A DNA stretch of 16,548 nucleotides from Pseudomonadota bacterium. GTDB lineage: Bacteria; Pseudomonadota; Gammaproteobacteria; Burkholderiales; Burkholderiaceae_B. The DNA is taken from contig JAEWEH010000109.1 in NCBI GenBank assembly GCA_023389535.1, positions 1 through 16,548 of the forward strand, given 5' to 3'. The translations under genes and the position numbers were made by a program. Below are positions 1 to 8,198 of the stretch, piece by piece. Below the pieces are notes generated by a model that was given only the letters and a program-made list of their open reading frames with translations, had not been told where the DNA came from and made no database searches. Within the stretch, counting starts at the first letter, position 1, and the number at the start of each line of letters is the position of its first letter.

Positions 1-820
1 CGGCCTGATACACCACATCGATGCGATCACGCGGCGTGCCTTTGGGTGCATACACGGCGACCCACATATCCGTATCGAAGAAGTCAGGGTAGGTTTCCTT
101 AATCATCGGTACATCGGGAAGCGCCTCCAGTCGCTCTGAACTACCCGTAACAAGCGGCCGCAATTTGCCGCTCTTGATATATTCAATGGCAGAGTTCACC
201 GTCGTGAAGATCATGGGCACTTCACCGGACATGACATCGGTGAGCGCGGCTGAAATGGCTTTATAGGGAATGTGCTCCATCTTTGTCCCCGCCCGCTGTG
301 CCACCATTTCGGCCATCAGGTGGTTGATCGTGCCATTCCCCCCCGAACTATAGTTGTATTTGCCGGGATGCCTTTTGATCTCTTCAATGAATTCGGCAAA
401 CGTTGTTGCCGGGAACGATGGGTGCACGACCAGCACATGGGGGACAAACCCCACCATAGCAACGGGTTCATAATCATTGATTGGGTCGAAATTGACATTC
501 TTGTATACCCAGGGCGCAATGAGCTGATTGCTATTCGCCGTCAGGAACAGGCTATACCCGTCATTGGGCTCGCGTTTCATTATCTGGTTGCCAATCACGC
601 CGCCTGCGCCCGGCTTATTATTGATGACGATGGGCTGACCCAAAATCGGTGCGATTTTCTCCGCCACCACGCGTGCCACGATGTCAGTGCCGCCACCCGC
701 AGCCGTGGGCGTCGTGACCGTAATAGGCCGGGAAGGATAGGCGTCAGCCCACGCGCTTACGGCAATAGTTTGAGAGGCGATGATCGCGGCGCAGGCAAGA
801 GTTTTGATACGGGTTTTCAA
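1..820 (-). CDS. Bug/TctC-family periplasmic solute-binding receptor, C-terminus cut by window edge
   Basis: Reading the minus strand from 820 gives 273 codons with no stop before the edge, so roughly the last 50 residues of a normal 320-residue receptor are missing. The start is TTG at 820, with AGGAG nine bases upstream; the nearby ATG at about 837 is out of frame and stops after six codons. Residues 1-26 form a signal peptide (Lys/Arg start, hydrophobic core, cut after AWA, then DAYPSRPI). Family motifs follow: AAGGGTDIVAR, the NKPGAGG turn, SSGGNGT in the ligand loop, the PYKAIS segment and LPDVP. Receptors of this tripartite tricarboxylate family bind carboxylates or amides in the periplasm. 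No TctA/TctB membrane gene is in view. The gene begins 32 bases after the amidase stop, so the two probably form an operon and the ligand may be the amidase substrate or product (inference). Confidence 0.9.
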   Translation of the reverse strand, partial: MKTRIKTLACAAIIASQTIAVSAWADAYPSRPITVTTPTAAGGGTDIVARVVAEKIAPILGQPIVINNKPGAGGVIGNQIMKREPNDGYSLFLTANSNQLIAPWVYKNVNFDPINDYEPVAMVGFVPHVLVVHPSFPATTFAEFIEEIKRHPGKYNYSSGGNGTINHLMAEMVAQRAGTKMEHIPYKAISAALTDVMSGEVPMIFTTVNSAIEYIKSGKLRPLVTGSSERLEALPDVPMIKETYPDFFDTDMWVAVYAPKGTPRDRIDVVYQA

Positions 821-852
821 GGTAAGTAGCTCCTCATACGGTGTTATCGAAT

Positions 853-2124
853 TCAGGATGAATGCTCGTGCGAACAGGCCTGCCAAATCAATTTAGCGGC
901 GCGGAACGCCTCAGAATCGGTTTGCCAGGGCGTGATGATTTGAAACCCCAGCGGTAGTCCGGTCCGGGATACGCCAAGGGGAAGATGCAAGCATGGCCAT
1001 CCCAGGAATGTCCATGCACGGCAGTATGCTGACGAGCCGCTTTGGCGCAGCCCCTCAGCCGGAGGGCTCGGCGCGCTAGGCGCCAGGATGATGTCCGCAC
1101 CGCTCGTGAATGCATCCCATGACAGGCGTTGCCGCGCTTGCAAGACCAAGGCCTTGGTGTATTCAGAGCGGCAGATTGACTGGCCTGCATGCAGAAGCTC
1201 GGCCACCGGCCTGCTGACAGCGGGGTGGTGAATTACAACGGGCCGCAAACTCCTGCAGAGCTCATAGGTCATGATGACCTTATGAGCCTCTAGGAAGCTG
1301 CGTAGCATGGCGCTGTGTGCCTCCGTCTGATCCAATATCGTCCACCCATGCGACTGCAAAGCCTTACAGGCCTGCCGAAGATTGCTGCTTACTTCGTCCT
1401 GTGGCGCTTCTTCTCCGGGCGCATGGATCTGCAGCACTTTAAACGATCGAGCGGGGGCGACGAGTTGACCAGCCGCATCGTGCTGCCCTAAGAGTACTTG
1501 AGCGACACGGTCCGCCATATCCAGATCCTTGGCATGCCAGCCAATGGTGTCGAGCGATTCACACCCTGGAGCCAGACCGCTACGCGAGACCAGCCCGAAG
1601 GATGGCTTGAAGCCGAAGGTGCCACAGTACGCCGCCGGCCGGATAATTGATCCACCCGTCTGAGTGCTCAATGCGAATGGCACCATCTGCGCCGCTACAG
1701 CAGCTGCAGATCCACTGGATGAACCTCCTGGGGTATGGCCGGGCGCGGCGGGGTTGTTGGTAAGGGGAGGCTGCCGGTATGCGAATTCAGCTGTTTGTGT
1801 CTTGCCGATTGGAATTGCCCCGGCGCTTCGAAGCGTCGCCACGCATGCCGCATCCCGGGCAGCCGGCAAGTCATCGAGATGCTCGGAGCCGCAGCGGGTC
1901 GGCATTCCGCGCACATCCAGGACATCTTTAACTCCGAAGGGAAGGCCCTCGAGCAAACGTGGTGGTTGGTCCGCGCACTGCGGCGTGTCGCTGGCGGATA
2001 ACAGATGCGCCCAAGCCTGCAAGGAGGAGTCCCGACGTCGTATGTGCTCTATCTGTTGCTGGAGCGATGGGCGTGGCTGGCTGGCTGAAGTAGCCGGTTC
2101 AGCTGCAATCGGGACGTAAGGCAT
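853..2124 (-). CDS. Amidase-signature family hydrolase
   Basis: This 423-residue cytoplasmic enzyme belongs to the amidase signature family, which hydrolyses carboxamides through a Ser-cisSer-Lys triad. All three residues are visible: Lys66 in PFGVKDV, Ser135 in GGSSSGSAAAV and the nucleophile Ser159 in TGGSIIRPA, with the usual 24-residue spacing between the serines. The GADIILAP strand lies near the C-terminus. Length is slightly below the 450-490 typical of the family. The substrate cannot be told; GatA is unlikely because the protein is short and there is no gatB/gatC. The ATG at 2124 has no clear Shine-Dalgarno sequence, so the start is less certain than the frame. It is first in a minus-strand operon with the Bug receptor and is divergent from an LTTR gene, the usual arrangement for an operon controlled by that LTTR. 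Confidence 0.9.
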   Translation of the reverse strand: MPYVPIAAEPATSASQPRPSLQQQIEHIRRRDSSLQAWAHLLSASDTPQCADQPPRLLEGLPFGVKDVLDVRGMPTRCGSEHLDDLPAARDAACVATLRSAGAIPIGKTQTAEFAYRQPPLTNNPAAPGHTPGGSSSGSAAAVAAQMVPFALSTQTGGSIIRPAAYCGTFGFKPSFGLVSRSGLAPGCESLDTIGWHAKDLDMADRVAQVLLGQHDAAGQLVAPARSFKVLQIHAPGEEAPQDEVSSNLRQACKALQSHGWTILDQTEAHSAMLRSFLEAHKVIMTYELCRSLRPVVIHHPAVSRPVAELLHAGQSICRSEYTKALVLQARQRLSWDAFTSGADIILAPSAPSPPAEGLRQSGSSAYCRAWTFLGWPCLHLPLGVSRTGLPLGFQIITPWQTDSEAFRAAKLIWQACSHEHSS

Positions 2125-2215
2125 GTAGATCAGTCAAAAAAGCGGGTCGAATGAATAGGGCTTCCATTCTAGGGACTGGATTATTATCTGACTAATACTT
2201 AATTGATAATCGATT
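2125..2215. promoter_or_regulatory. Divergent amidase/LTTR control region with AT-rich dyads
   Basis: The 91 bases between the divergent genes are much richer in AT than the flanks. ATTATC (2183-2188) and GATAAT (2205-2210) form an inverted repeat across 16 bases. A perfect 12-base palindrome, ATAATCGATTAT (2206-2217), runs into the LTTR start codon. LTTR sites are usually short dyads of the T-N11-A type, so these are candidate sites for the adjacent regulator. No convincing -35/-10 pair was assigned. Confidence 0.45.
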
Positions 2216-3127
2216 ATGCTGGATAGTAAATTAATTGAACTCGACACGCGCCTATTGGCCGCCTTTCGAGCAGTAGCCGAAGAGCGGCATTTTGGGCGGG
2301 CCGCATCCAGGCTGTTCATCAGCCAGCCGCCCCTGAGCTTACAGATCAGGAGGCTCGAGGAGGCTGTCGGTGCACAGCTCTTCGCACGGACTACCCGTAG
2401 CGTTGCACTCACCCCCGCCGGCCGTGTTTTTCAAGCTCATCTCAATCGAGTCCTGCAGGGCATGGATTTGATGATCAAGGAGACACGGCGCACAGCAGAC
2501 GGAGAGGCGGGCGTATTGACGATCGGCTTGACGCCGGCGGCATGCACTTCTCCGGTAGTGGGTCTTTTGCATGACTATAGAACTCAGCATCCTGACGTAT
2601 CACTGGAACTACTGGAGGTCAGTTCTCTGGAGACGGCCACCAGATTGCGCCGCGGCATGATCGACATCGGCGTGATGCGCCCGGGGCCGCCCCAGGCTGA
2701 CATTGTGAAAGTAGGCACGGTCGAAGAGGACATTTGCTTAGCGGTTCGGCGCGACCACCTATATGCGTGCGAAGAAAGCGTCGGCGCCAGCGATTTGTCG
2801 TCTGTGCCACTGATCGACTATGACCCTTCTGACGCTCCCTACTTGTACGGCAGGGTGCGCCATACCTATGCGCACTATGGCATCGTGCCGAATGTTGTGC
2901 AGCAAAGCCGCATGCCAATGATCCTGACGCTAGTTGAGGCCGGAAGCGGGCTAGCGCTGGTGCCGCGGTCCGCCATCCGCTCCACGACCTTGTGCGGTAT
3001 CCCGCTACGCGACAACCCTGCCGCCAGGGCCTCTTTAGACGTCGTGATGGCAGTGTCGAATGAGTCCAGCACTGCGAGCAGCTTTATTGCTTGGCTTGAT
3101 AGGCGATTTGAAGAGCGGAAAAAATAG
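2216..3127 (+). CDS. LysR-type transcriptional regulator (divergent to amidase-Bug operon)
   Basis: This 303-residue protein has the standard LTTR length. The N-terminal winged helix-turn-helix spans about residues 10-70 (LLAAFRAVAEERHFGRAA, then SQPPLSLQIRRLE and FARTTRSVALTPAG). A periplasmic-binding-protein-like effector domain follows from about residue 95 (LTIGLTPAACTSPVV). The FARTTRSV and SLQIRRLE motifs resemble the CatM/BenM branch, whose effectors are small carboxylates. The ATG at 2216 has no Shine-Dalgarno sequence and lies inside a palindrome, which suggests autorepression (inference). The predicted target is the divergent amidase-receptor operon. The effector is unknown. Confidence 0.93.
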   Translation: MLDSKLIELDTRLLAAFRAVAEERHFGRAASRLFISQPPLSLQIRRLEEAVGAQLFARTTRSVALTPAGRVFQAHLNRVLQGMDLMIKETRRTADGEAGVLTIGLTPAACTSPVVGLLHDYRTQHPDVSLELLEVSSLETATRLRRGMIDIGVMRPGPPQADIVKVGTVEEDICLAVRRDHLYACEESVGASDLSSVPLIDYDPSDAPYLYGRVRHTYAHYGIVPNVVQQSRMPMILTLVEAGSGLALVPRSAIRSTTLCGIPLRDNPAARASLDVVMAVSNESSTASSFIAWLDRRFEERKK

Positions 3128-3215
3128 CATTTCGCACGCTTTGCTGCACATGGATAGCCGGTTAGGGAGCGGTTTGCGCCAATTGCGCGGCCTTTATACC
3201 GGAATATAGGAATAT

Positions 3216-4127
3216 ATGGAAAACAAAATCACCCACAGAATGATTGAGGCCTTCCGCGCAGCGGTTATGAGCGGCGGCATCAGCGCGGGTGCCGATGCGC
3301 TGGGTATGTCGCAGCCATCGATGAGCCGTCTGCTGGCAGATCTGCAAAAGGCCGTGGGTTTTCCGCTTTTTGTAAAGCATGGAAGAACCATAAAGCCGAC
3401 GGACGAAGCTCATGCTCTGTTGGCAAAAGTGCAGGAATCATTTCTCGGCCTGGAGGAAATCCGGCGCTTCTCGGACCAATTGCGCAAGCAAAGGATGGGG
3501 CGGCTGGCTATTTGCACGATACCGTCCATAGGGCATTCGATCATGCCCGATGCCGTAGCTTTTCTTAGGGATAAATATCCCGACATAATTATCAGCCTGA
3601 CTGTCGCGTCCTACATCGAGGTCGCGAGAAATGTCAGAAATCGCCAGGCGGACATAGGTTTCACCGCCGATACGCTGTCCATGGGCGGCCTTGAAACCGT
3701 GGCGAAGTTTGAAGGCGACTGCGTATGCATTGGGACGCCCGCATGGCTGTCTCCGCAGGCGGGCGCGATAGAGCTGAAGGACTTGGTCAGCAAACCCTTT
3801 GTTGGCTTTACAGGCACATTTCAGAAACGCCTGGAGACTTGGCTGGCAACGACCGACCTGCAACTGGACATCATGATTGAAGCCTCGCTTTTCCATTCGG
3901 TCAGCGACCTGGTTTTGCGAGGCCTGGGCGTCTCGATCGTGGACCCGCTTACGGGCGTCCTGCATCAACGTCGCGGCGGGGTGACGCTGCCGCTACGGCC
4001 GTCGTTGGGCTATACCGTGTATGCGACTGCGATGAGCGATACACGCTTGAGCCAGCCGGCGCGCGATCTTTTGCGGTATGTAGCCGCTGCGACTGAAGAA
4101 GCCACAACCCATAGCATGGGCGAATAG
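3216..4127 (+). CDS. LysR-type regulator, OccR/NocR-like
   Basis: This 303-residue LTTR has a helix-turn-helix at about residues 5-65 (MIEAFRAAVMSGGISAGADALGMSQPSMSR, shown here by its two halves IEAFRAAVMSGGISAG and ADALGMSQPSMSR). An effector-binding domain follows from about residue 95. The EAFRAVM-type start, SQPSMSRLLADLQ and FVKHGRTIKPTDEA are typical of the OccR/NocR group, which controls opine catabolism in Agrobacterium. That fits the opine-oxidase-type operon immediately downstream on the same strand. AGGA lies five bases before the ATG, inside a direct repeat GGAATATAGGAATAT (3201-3215). It is separated by 83 bases from the Bug receptor gene, so it could be co-transcribed with it or could activate a promoter in that gap. 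Confidence 0.93.
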   Translation: MENKITHRMIEAFRAAVMSGGISAGADALGMSQPSMSRLLADLQKAVGFPLFVKHGRTIKPTDEAHALLAKVQESFLGLEEIRRFSDQLRKQRMGRLAICTIPSIGHSIMPDAVAFLRDKYPDIIISLTVASYIEVARNVRNRQADIGFTADTLSMGGLETVAKFEGDCVCIGTPAWLSPQAGAIELKDLVSKPFVGFTGTFQKRLETWLATTDLQLDIMIEASLFHSVSDLVLRGLGVSIVDPLTGVLHQRRGGVTLPLRPSLGYTVYATAMSDTRLSQPARDLLRYVAAATEEATTHSMGE

Positions 4128-4210
4128 ATGGCCAAAATTTTGAGCATGGATTGATGGCCATGCGGCGCATAACATTCTCCTATTCCTACAACTCGAAGAA
4201 GGAGACCGTT
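4128..4210 (+). promoter_or_regulatory. Gap with two dyads upstream of the amine-oxidation operon
   Basis: Just after the LTTR stop there is a perfect 10-base palindrome CAAAATTTTG (4133-4142). It is followed by the inverted repeat GCATGG (4144-4149) / CCATGC (4158-4163) across eight bases. The octamer GATGGCCA also occurs twice, at 4127 and 4153. These are plausible operator elements for the OccR-like regulator, but no promoter hexamers stand out. A strong AAGGAG (4199-4204) serves the receptor gene start at 4211. Confidence 0.35.
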
Positions 4211-5194
4211 ATGAAATCATTCAGACTCAGCGCGCATGGGCTTGCCGCCTGTCTTGCCTTTGCATCGCTTACCGCGGCGCAGGCTGTACACGCAGAGTAT
4301 CCGGAAAAGCCGATTCGCTTTATCGTCAACGCCGCGCCGGGCGGGGCCGCGGACACCACAGCGCGGATTCTTGCCAACGCATTGACGGATCGCCTGGGGC
4401 AGCCCGTTCTCGTCGAGAACAAACCGGGCGCTTCGGGCGCTATCGGCCTGAATGAAGTCGCGAAAGCGAAGCCGGACGGCTACACCATCGGCGGCGCAAA
4501 TCTTGCGACATTTGTGGTCGCGGCGCTGGCGGCCAAAACCTTGCCCTATAAGACGTCGACGGATTTCACGCCTATAGCCAAGCAGTGGACGCAACCGAAT
4601 CTGCTTGGGGTAACACCGAGCCTGCCGGTCAAGTCCGTACAGGAATTGGTCGCCTATGCGAAGGAAAATCCTAAAGCGATCTTCTATGGGTCGACGGGGA
4701 ACGGTACCTCGCTGCATGTGGTGACCGAACTGTTTCGCGCCAGCGCCGGCATCCAGATAGAACACGTACCCTACAAGAGCGCGCCAGCCGCTGAAGCCGA
4801 TCTTGCGGGCGGGCAAATTCAAATGATGATCAGCAACTTCACGTCGATGCAGCCCCAGGTAAGCGCGGGCCGCATCCGCGCACTGGCCATTACAGGACCG
4901 AAGCGTTCGCCGCTGTTGCCCGATGTGCCCACGATTGCCGAAGCGGGATATCCCGTCGTCGAGATGGAAACCTGGGGTGGCGTCGTCGGACCGGCGGGTC
5001 TGCCCAAGGCAATAGTCCAGAAACTCAATACCGAGATCAATGCGGTGCTGGCCGATCCCCAGATTGCGAAACAACATGCGGGCCTGGGCGCCACCGTGGC
5101 TCCGGGCTCTGTAGAGCAGTTTGCTGAAATGATCCGTGCCGATAACGATAAATGGGGCAAGGTGATCAAGGACAACCACATCTCGTTGGATTAA
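4211..5194 (+). CDS. Bug/TctC-family periplasmic solute-binding receptor
   Basis: This 327-residue receptor starts at the ATG at 4211, chosen over an in-frame ATG at 4151 because AAGGAG lies six bases upstream and the protein then begins with a proper signal peptide (MKSFRLSAHGL..., cut near AVHA before EYPEKPIRF). Family motifs are NAAPGGAADTTAR, NKPGASGAIG, the ligand loop YGSTGNGTSLH, PYKSAPAAEADL and LPDVPTIAEAG. The mature protein has no cysteine, in contrast to the receptor at 13030. It heads a plus-strand operon with the three-subunit amine/opine-type dehydrogenase and a Rid protein, so it probably captures that pathway's substrate in the periplasm (inference). The TctA/TctB transporter partners are not in the window, so it must share a transporter encoded elsewhere. 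Confidence 0.93.
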   Translation: MKSFRLSAHGLAACLAFASLTAAQAVHAEYPEKPIRFIVNAAPGGAADTTARILANALTDRLGQPVLVENKPGASGAIGLNEVAKAKPDGYTIGGANLATFVVAALAAKTLPYKTSTDFTPIAKQWTQPNLLGVTPSLPVKSVQELVAYAKENPKAIFYGSTGNGTSLHVVTELFRASAGIQIEHVPYKSAPAAEADLAGGQIQMMISNFTSMQPQVSAGRIRALAITGPKRSPLLPDVPTIAEAGYPVVEMETWGGVVGPAGLPKAIVQKLNTEINAVLADPQIAKQHAGLGATVAPGSVEQFAEMIRADNDKWGKVIKDNHISLD

Positions 5195-5303
5195 GCCGCC
5201 TTCCCGGTCATTTTCGCAGAGTCAGATTCAGTTCAATGGAGCGGGCGACAGGTCGCGTGCCGAGATGGCTTGGCATTCGCGGCTCTCGTTGACCCGAAAG
5301 AGC

Positions 5304-6443
5304 ATGAAAAGCAAGGAAGAGGTCATTGTTGTGGGTGGCGGAGTGGTGGGCGCTGCCATAGCCTTTGGGGCGGCTCGTTCCGGCGCGCCCGTCATCTTGC
5401 TTGATCAAGGCGACATCGCGCATCGCGCATCAAGAGGAAACTTCGGCCTGGTCTGGATGCAAAGCAAGGGCGATGGATTTCCCCGTTATGCGAAATGGTG
5501 TCGCGAGGCGGTTGATTATTGGCCTGCACTGGCGAAGGAGCTTTTTGAGCTGACGGGTATCGACGTGGATCTTCGCCAGAATGGCGGGTTCTGGATAGGC
5601 TTTAGCGAGGCCGAAATGGTCGAGCGTGAAGCGATGCTGGGAAAGCTCAAGGACGTCGGGCGAGGCATTCCCTACGAAATGCTGGATCACGCGGCGCTCA
5701 AGGCGCGGCTTCCCGCTATCGGCCCGACCGTTGCCGGAGGCAGTTTTTGCCCGCTGGACGGCCATGTCAACCCGCTGAAGCTCTTGTACGCGCTGCATGC
5801 GGCTCTCAAGATGCTGGGGGTGCAGGTGTTCTCGAGCGTGGACGTCATACACGTGAACCATCTGCAGGAAAGTGGGGGCTTCCAGGTCAAGAGCGCAGAT
5901 GGGCGAACCTGGCGCGCCCCGCGCGTGGTATTGGCCGCTGGCTTGGGAAACAAAGCACTGGCTGCGCAAGTCGGGTTATATGCGCCGGTGGAGCCAAACC
6001 GGGGCCAAGTGCTGATCACTGAAAGATTGAAGCCGTTCTTGCCCTATCCCACCAATAAAGCCAGGCAGACCGCCGAGGGAAGCGTTCAGTTGGGTTTTTC
6101 CATTGAAGACGTCGGCCTGGATGATGGCACGACGGTTTCCGCGATCGAATGGATAGCCAAGCGCGCCGTGGCCACCTTCCCCATTCTTGCCAACGTCCGT
6201 CTTGTACGCGCCTGGGGCGCCCTGCGGGTGATGACGCCCGATGGCTCCCCTGTTTATCAGGAATCGGCATCTTGCCCGGGCGCCTTTGTCGCCACCAGCC
6301 ATAGCGGGGTATCGCTTGCAGGCACGCACGCTTATGTGGTCGGCCCATGGATGGCCGGTATCTCCTCCCAGCCCGAGGACATGGGCGAGTTCGCAGGGGA
6401 TCGGTATCGTGATCCCACCAGGAGCTTTAGGAATGCACATTAA
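5304..6443 (+). CDS. DAO-family FAD oxidoreductase, catalytic subunit of an opine-oxidase/hydroxyproline-dehydrogenase-type enzyme
   Basis: This 379-residue flavoprotein has a Rossmann FAD motif at residues 10-16 (VGGGVVG) and the C-terminal DAO-family SHSGVSLAG segment. The family oxidises C-N bonds of secondary or D-amino acids to imines, passing electrons to FAD. Followed by a small [2Fe-2S] gene and a second flavoprotein, it matches the B subunit of octopine/nopaline oxidase (OoxB/NoxB), HcnC, or the beta subunit of the D-hydroxyproline dehydrogenase of Pseudomonas. The ATG at 5304 was chosen because it places the FAD motif at the usual distance; the in-frame ATG at 5265 would add 13 residues and neither has a strong Shine-Dalgarno sequence. 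The 3' end overlaps the next gene by 11 bases, implying translational coupling. The substrate is unknown. Confidence 0.88.
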   Translation: MKSKEEVIVVGGGVVGAAIAFGAARSGAPVILLDQGDIAHRASRGNFGLVWMQSKGDGFPRYAKWCREAVDYWPALAKELFELTGIDVDLRQNGGFWIGFSEAEMVEREAMLGKLKDVGRGIPYEMLDHAALKARLPAIGPTVAGGSFCPLDGHVNPLKLLYALHAALKMLGVQVFSSVDVIHVNHLQESGGFQVKSADGRTWRAPRVVLAAGLGNKALAAQVGLYAPVEPNRGQVLITERLKPFLPYPTNKARQTAEGSVQLGFSIEDVGLDDGTTVSAIEWIAKRAVATFPILANVRLVRAWGALRVMTPDGSPVYQESASCPGAFVATSHSGVSLAGTHAYVVGPWMAGISSQPEDMGEFAGDRYRDPTRSFRNAH

Positions 6444-6789
6444 TGACCTTTCGGCATGCAGCCCGCTTTTTACCGCGGAGCCTGCTGCCTCTTCGAGCAC
6501 CGTCACGCTGCGGTTCGAGGATGAATTGATTACCGTGCCAGCCGGTATCACGGTGGCCGCCGCCCTGCTGCTGAAGGGAGCGGGGTATTTCCGGACCACG
6601 CCGGTGAAATCAGCGCCGCGCGCGGCTTACTGCATGATGGGCGTTTGCTTCGAGTGCCTTGTAGAAATAGACGGCAGGCCCAGCCGCCAAGCCTGCCTGA
6701 CCAGCGTTTGCGATGGGATGGTCATCCGGCGTCAGCAAGGCGCTTCGGAACTGCCGCCATTTACCGAGGAAGAACAGCATGGAGAATGA
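6433..6789 (+). CDS. Small [2Fe-2S] ferredoxin-like subunit (gamma) of the oxidase complex
   Basis: This is a 118-residue protein with the plant-type [2Fe-2S] cysteine set C67-x4-C72-x2-C75-x12-C88, seen in CMMGVCFEC and RQACL. It resembles the small subunits of opine oxidase, heterotrimeric hydroxyproline dehydrogenase, HcnA and the N-terminal part of sarcosine oxidase alpha. It should relay electrons between the two flavin subunits. The frame is open much further upstream, but the ATG at 6433 follows AGGAG/AGGA and starts only 11 bases before the previous stop, so it is preferred over the in-frame ATG at 6241. The stop likewise overlaps the next start by 11 bases. Confidence 0.9.
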   Translation: MHINDLSACSPLFTAEPAASSSTVTLRFEDELITVPAGITVAAALLLKGAGYFRTTPVKSAPRAAYCMMGVCFECLVEIDGRPSRQACLTSVCDGMVIRRQQGASELPPFTEEEQHGE

Positions 6790-8155
6790 CATCGTCGACC
6801 TCGCCGTCGTTGGCGCGGGACCCGCTGGGATGTCCGCCGCCGTCGAGGCCCGCAAGTGGGGCTTGAGCGTTGCGCTGCTCGATGAACAAGCAGCCCTGGG
6901 CGGCCAAATCTATCGCGGCGTGGATGCCGCGGGCGCTAAAAGACGCTCGGTACTGGGTGAAGACTACGCAGCCGGCGCCTCACTGACCAAGGCTTTTGCT
7001 GAAAGCGGCGCCCGGCACATTGCCGGCGCGGCGGTATGGAATGTCGGCCGCGACATGAAGGTCAACTATCTGCTTCAAGGAGGCAACACCGTTCTGCAAG
7101 CGCGCCATATCATTCTTGCCAGTGGCGCAATGGAACGGCCTTTCCCCGTGCCCGGCTGGACGCTGCCTGGCGTCATGGGCGCGGGCGCGGCGCAGATTCT
7201 GTATAAGAGTGCCGGTGCGCTACCGACAGAACCGGTCGTGCTTGCCGGCTGTGGGCCGCTGCTTTATCTACTTGCCTATCAGTATCTGCAAGCAGGGGTG
7301 AGGCTGAAGGCGGTGATTCACACCACGCGGCGTTCGGATTACGTCAGGGCCATTCGCCATTTTCCGGGCGCGCTGCGGGGTTGGCGCGACTTGCGCAAAG
7401 GGATGCGCATGCTTGCGCATCTGCGCCAGCATCAGGTCGCTGTTTATGCCGGCGCGCAAGCATTGTCGATTCAGGGCACAGACCGGGCGGAGGCGGTTTC
7501 CTTCCTCTATAAAGGGCGCGAGCACCGCATCGAATCCGCATTGGTGTTGTTGCATCAAGGCGTCGTGCCCAACACACAGTTCAGTCTGGCGCTTAGAGCC
7601 AAACATGCATGGAGCGATACGCAACTGTGCTGGATACCGCAGACGGATGAATACGGCCAGATAGGCGATTCCGGCATTTATATCGCCGGTGACAGCCGTG
7701 GGATCGTCGGCGCCAAGGCGTCCGCTGTGCAGGGCAGACTGGCCGCCCTTGCGATTGCGTCGACGTTGGAGCGCTTAGGCGCCGGTGATCGCGCCGCCCG
7801 AGAGCGAGCCTTGACGGCGGACTTGCGCAAGCAACTGCATATCAGGCCGTTTCTCGACGCCCTGTATAGGCCGCCGCTCGAGCATCGGATTCCGCAACAG
7901 GACTCAGTGGTGGTTTGCCGCTGTGAAGAGATCACTGCGGGACAGATCAGGCAGTACACGCAGGTCGGCTGTGAAGGGCCGAATCAGACCAAGGCATTTG
8001 GCCGTTGCGGCATGGGGCCTTGCCAAGGCCGGCTTTGTGGTTTGACCGTCACAGAGCTTATTGCCCAGGAGCGCGATGTCTCCCCTGCACAGGTCGGCCA
8101 CTACAACATCCGGCCCCCGATCAAGCCAGTGACGCTGGGCGAGCTAGCGGCCTGA
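6779..8155 (+). CDS. FAD/NAD-type oxidoreductase with C-terminal [2Fe-2S] domain, OoxA/NoxA-like alpha subunit
   Basis: This 458-residue protein has an N-terminal FAD-binding GAGPAG motif (residues 12-17) and LASGAMERPFPVPGW, typical of the opine-oxidase A subunit, HcnB and sarcosine oxidase alpha. A second Rossmann-like segment lies in the middle. A C-terminal BFD-like [2Fe-2S] domain has C380-x-C382, then C410-x4-C415 (VCRCEE and CGMGPC). It is the electron-transfer partner of the DAO-family subunit and the small ferredoxin, completing a three-subunit dehydrogenase, probably at the inner face of the membrane. The ATG at 6779 overlaps the preceding stop by 11 bases, with GAGGAAGAA ahead of it; the longer in-frame start at 6713 would lie inside the [2Fe-2S] gene. 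All metal-binding cysteines are intact. Confidence 0.9.
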   Translation: MENDIVDLAVVGAGPAGMSAAVEARKWGLSVALLDEQAALGGQIYRGVDAAGAKRRSVLGEDYAAGASLTKAFAESGARHIAGAAVWNVGRDMKVNYLLQGGNTVLQARHIILASGAMERPFPVPGWTLPGVMGAGAAQILYKSAGALPTEPVVLAGCGPLLYLLAYQYLQAGVRLKAVIHTTRRSDYVRAIRHFPGALRGWRDLRKGMRMLAHLRQHQVAVYAGAQALSIQGTDRAEAVSFLYKGREHRIESALVLLHQGVVPNTQFSLALRAKHAWSDTQLCWIPQTDEYGQIGDSGIYIAGDSRGIVGAKASAVQGRLAALAIASTLERLGAGDRAARERALTADLRKQLHIRPFLDALYRPPLEHRIPQQDSVVVCRCEEITAGQIRQYTQVGCEGPNQTKAFGRCGMGPCQGRLCGLTVTELIAQERDVSPAQVGHYNIRPPIKPVTLGELAA

Positions 8156-8198
8156 ATCCGTCTCTATTTGTATTCAACTGAAGAAAGGAAAGTGTGAC

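Noticed and set aside
272..829. Plus-strand 185-codon open frame.
   Set aside because: It is antisense to the Bug receptor, whose minus-strand frame has all family motifs and a signal peptide. The plus-strand translation shows no recognisable domain.
4217..5179. Minus-strand 320-codon open frame across the second Bug receptor.
   Set aside because: It mirrors the real gene in a high-GC sequence. It has no signal peptide and no family motif.
5245..5256. Small inverted repeat GCGAC-AG-GTCGC before the DAO-family gene.
   Set aside because: Five-base stems of this kind are common by chance at this GC content, and nothing else supports a function.
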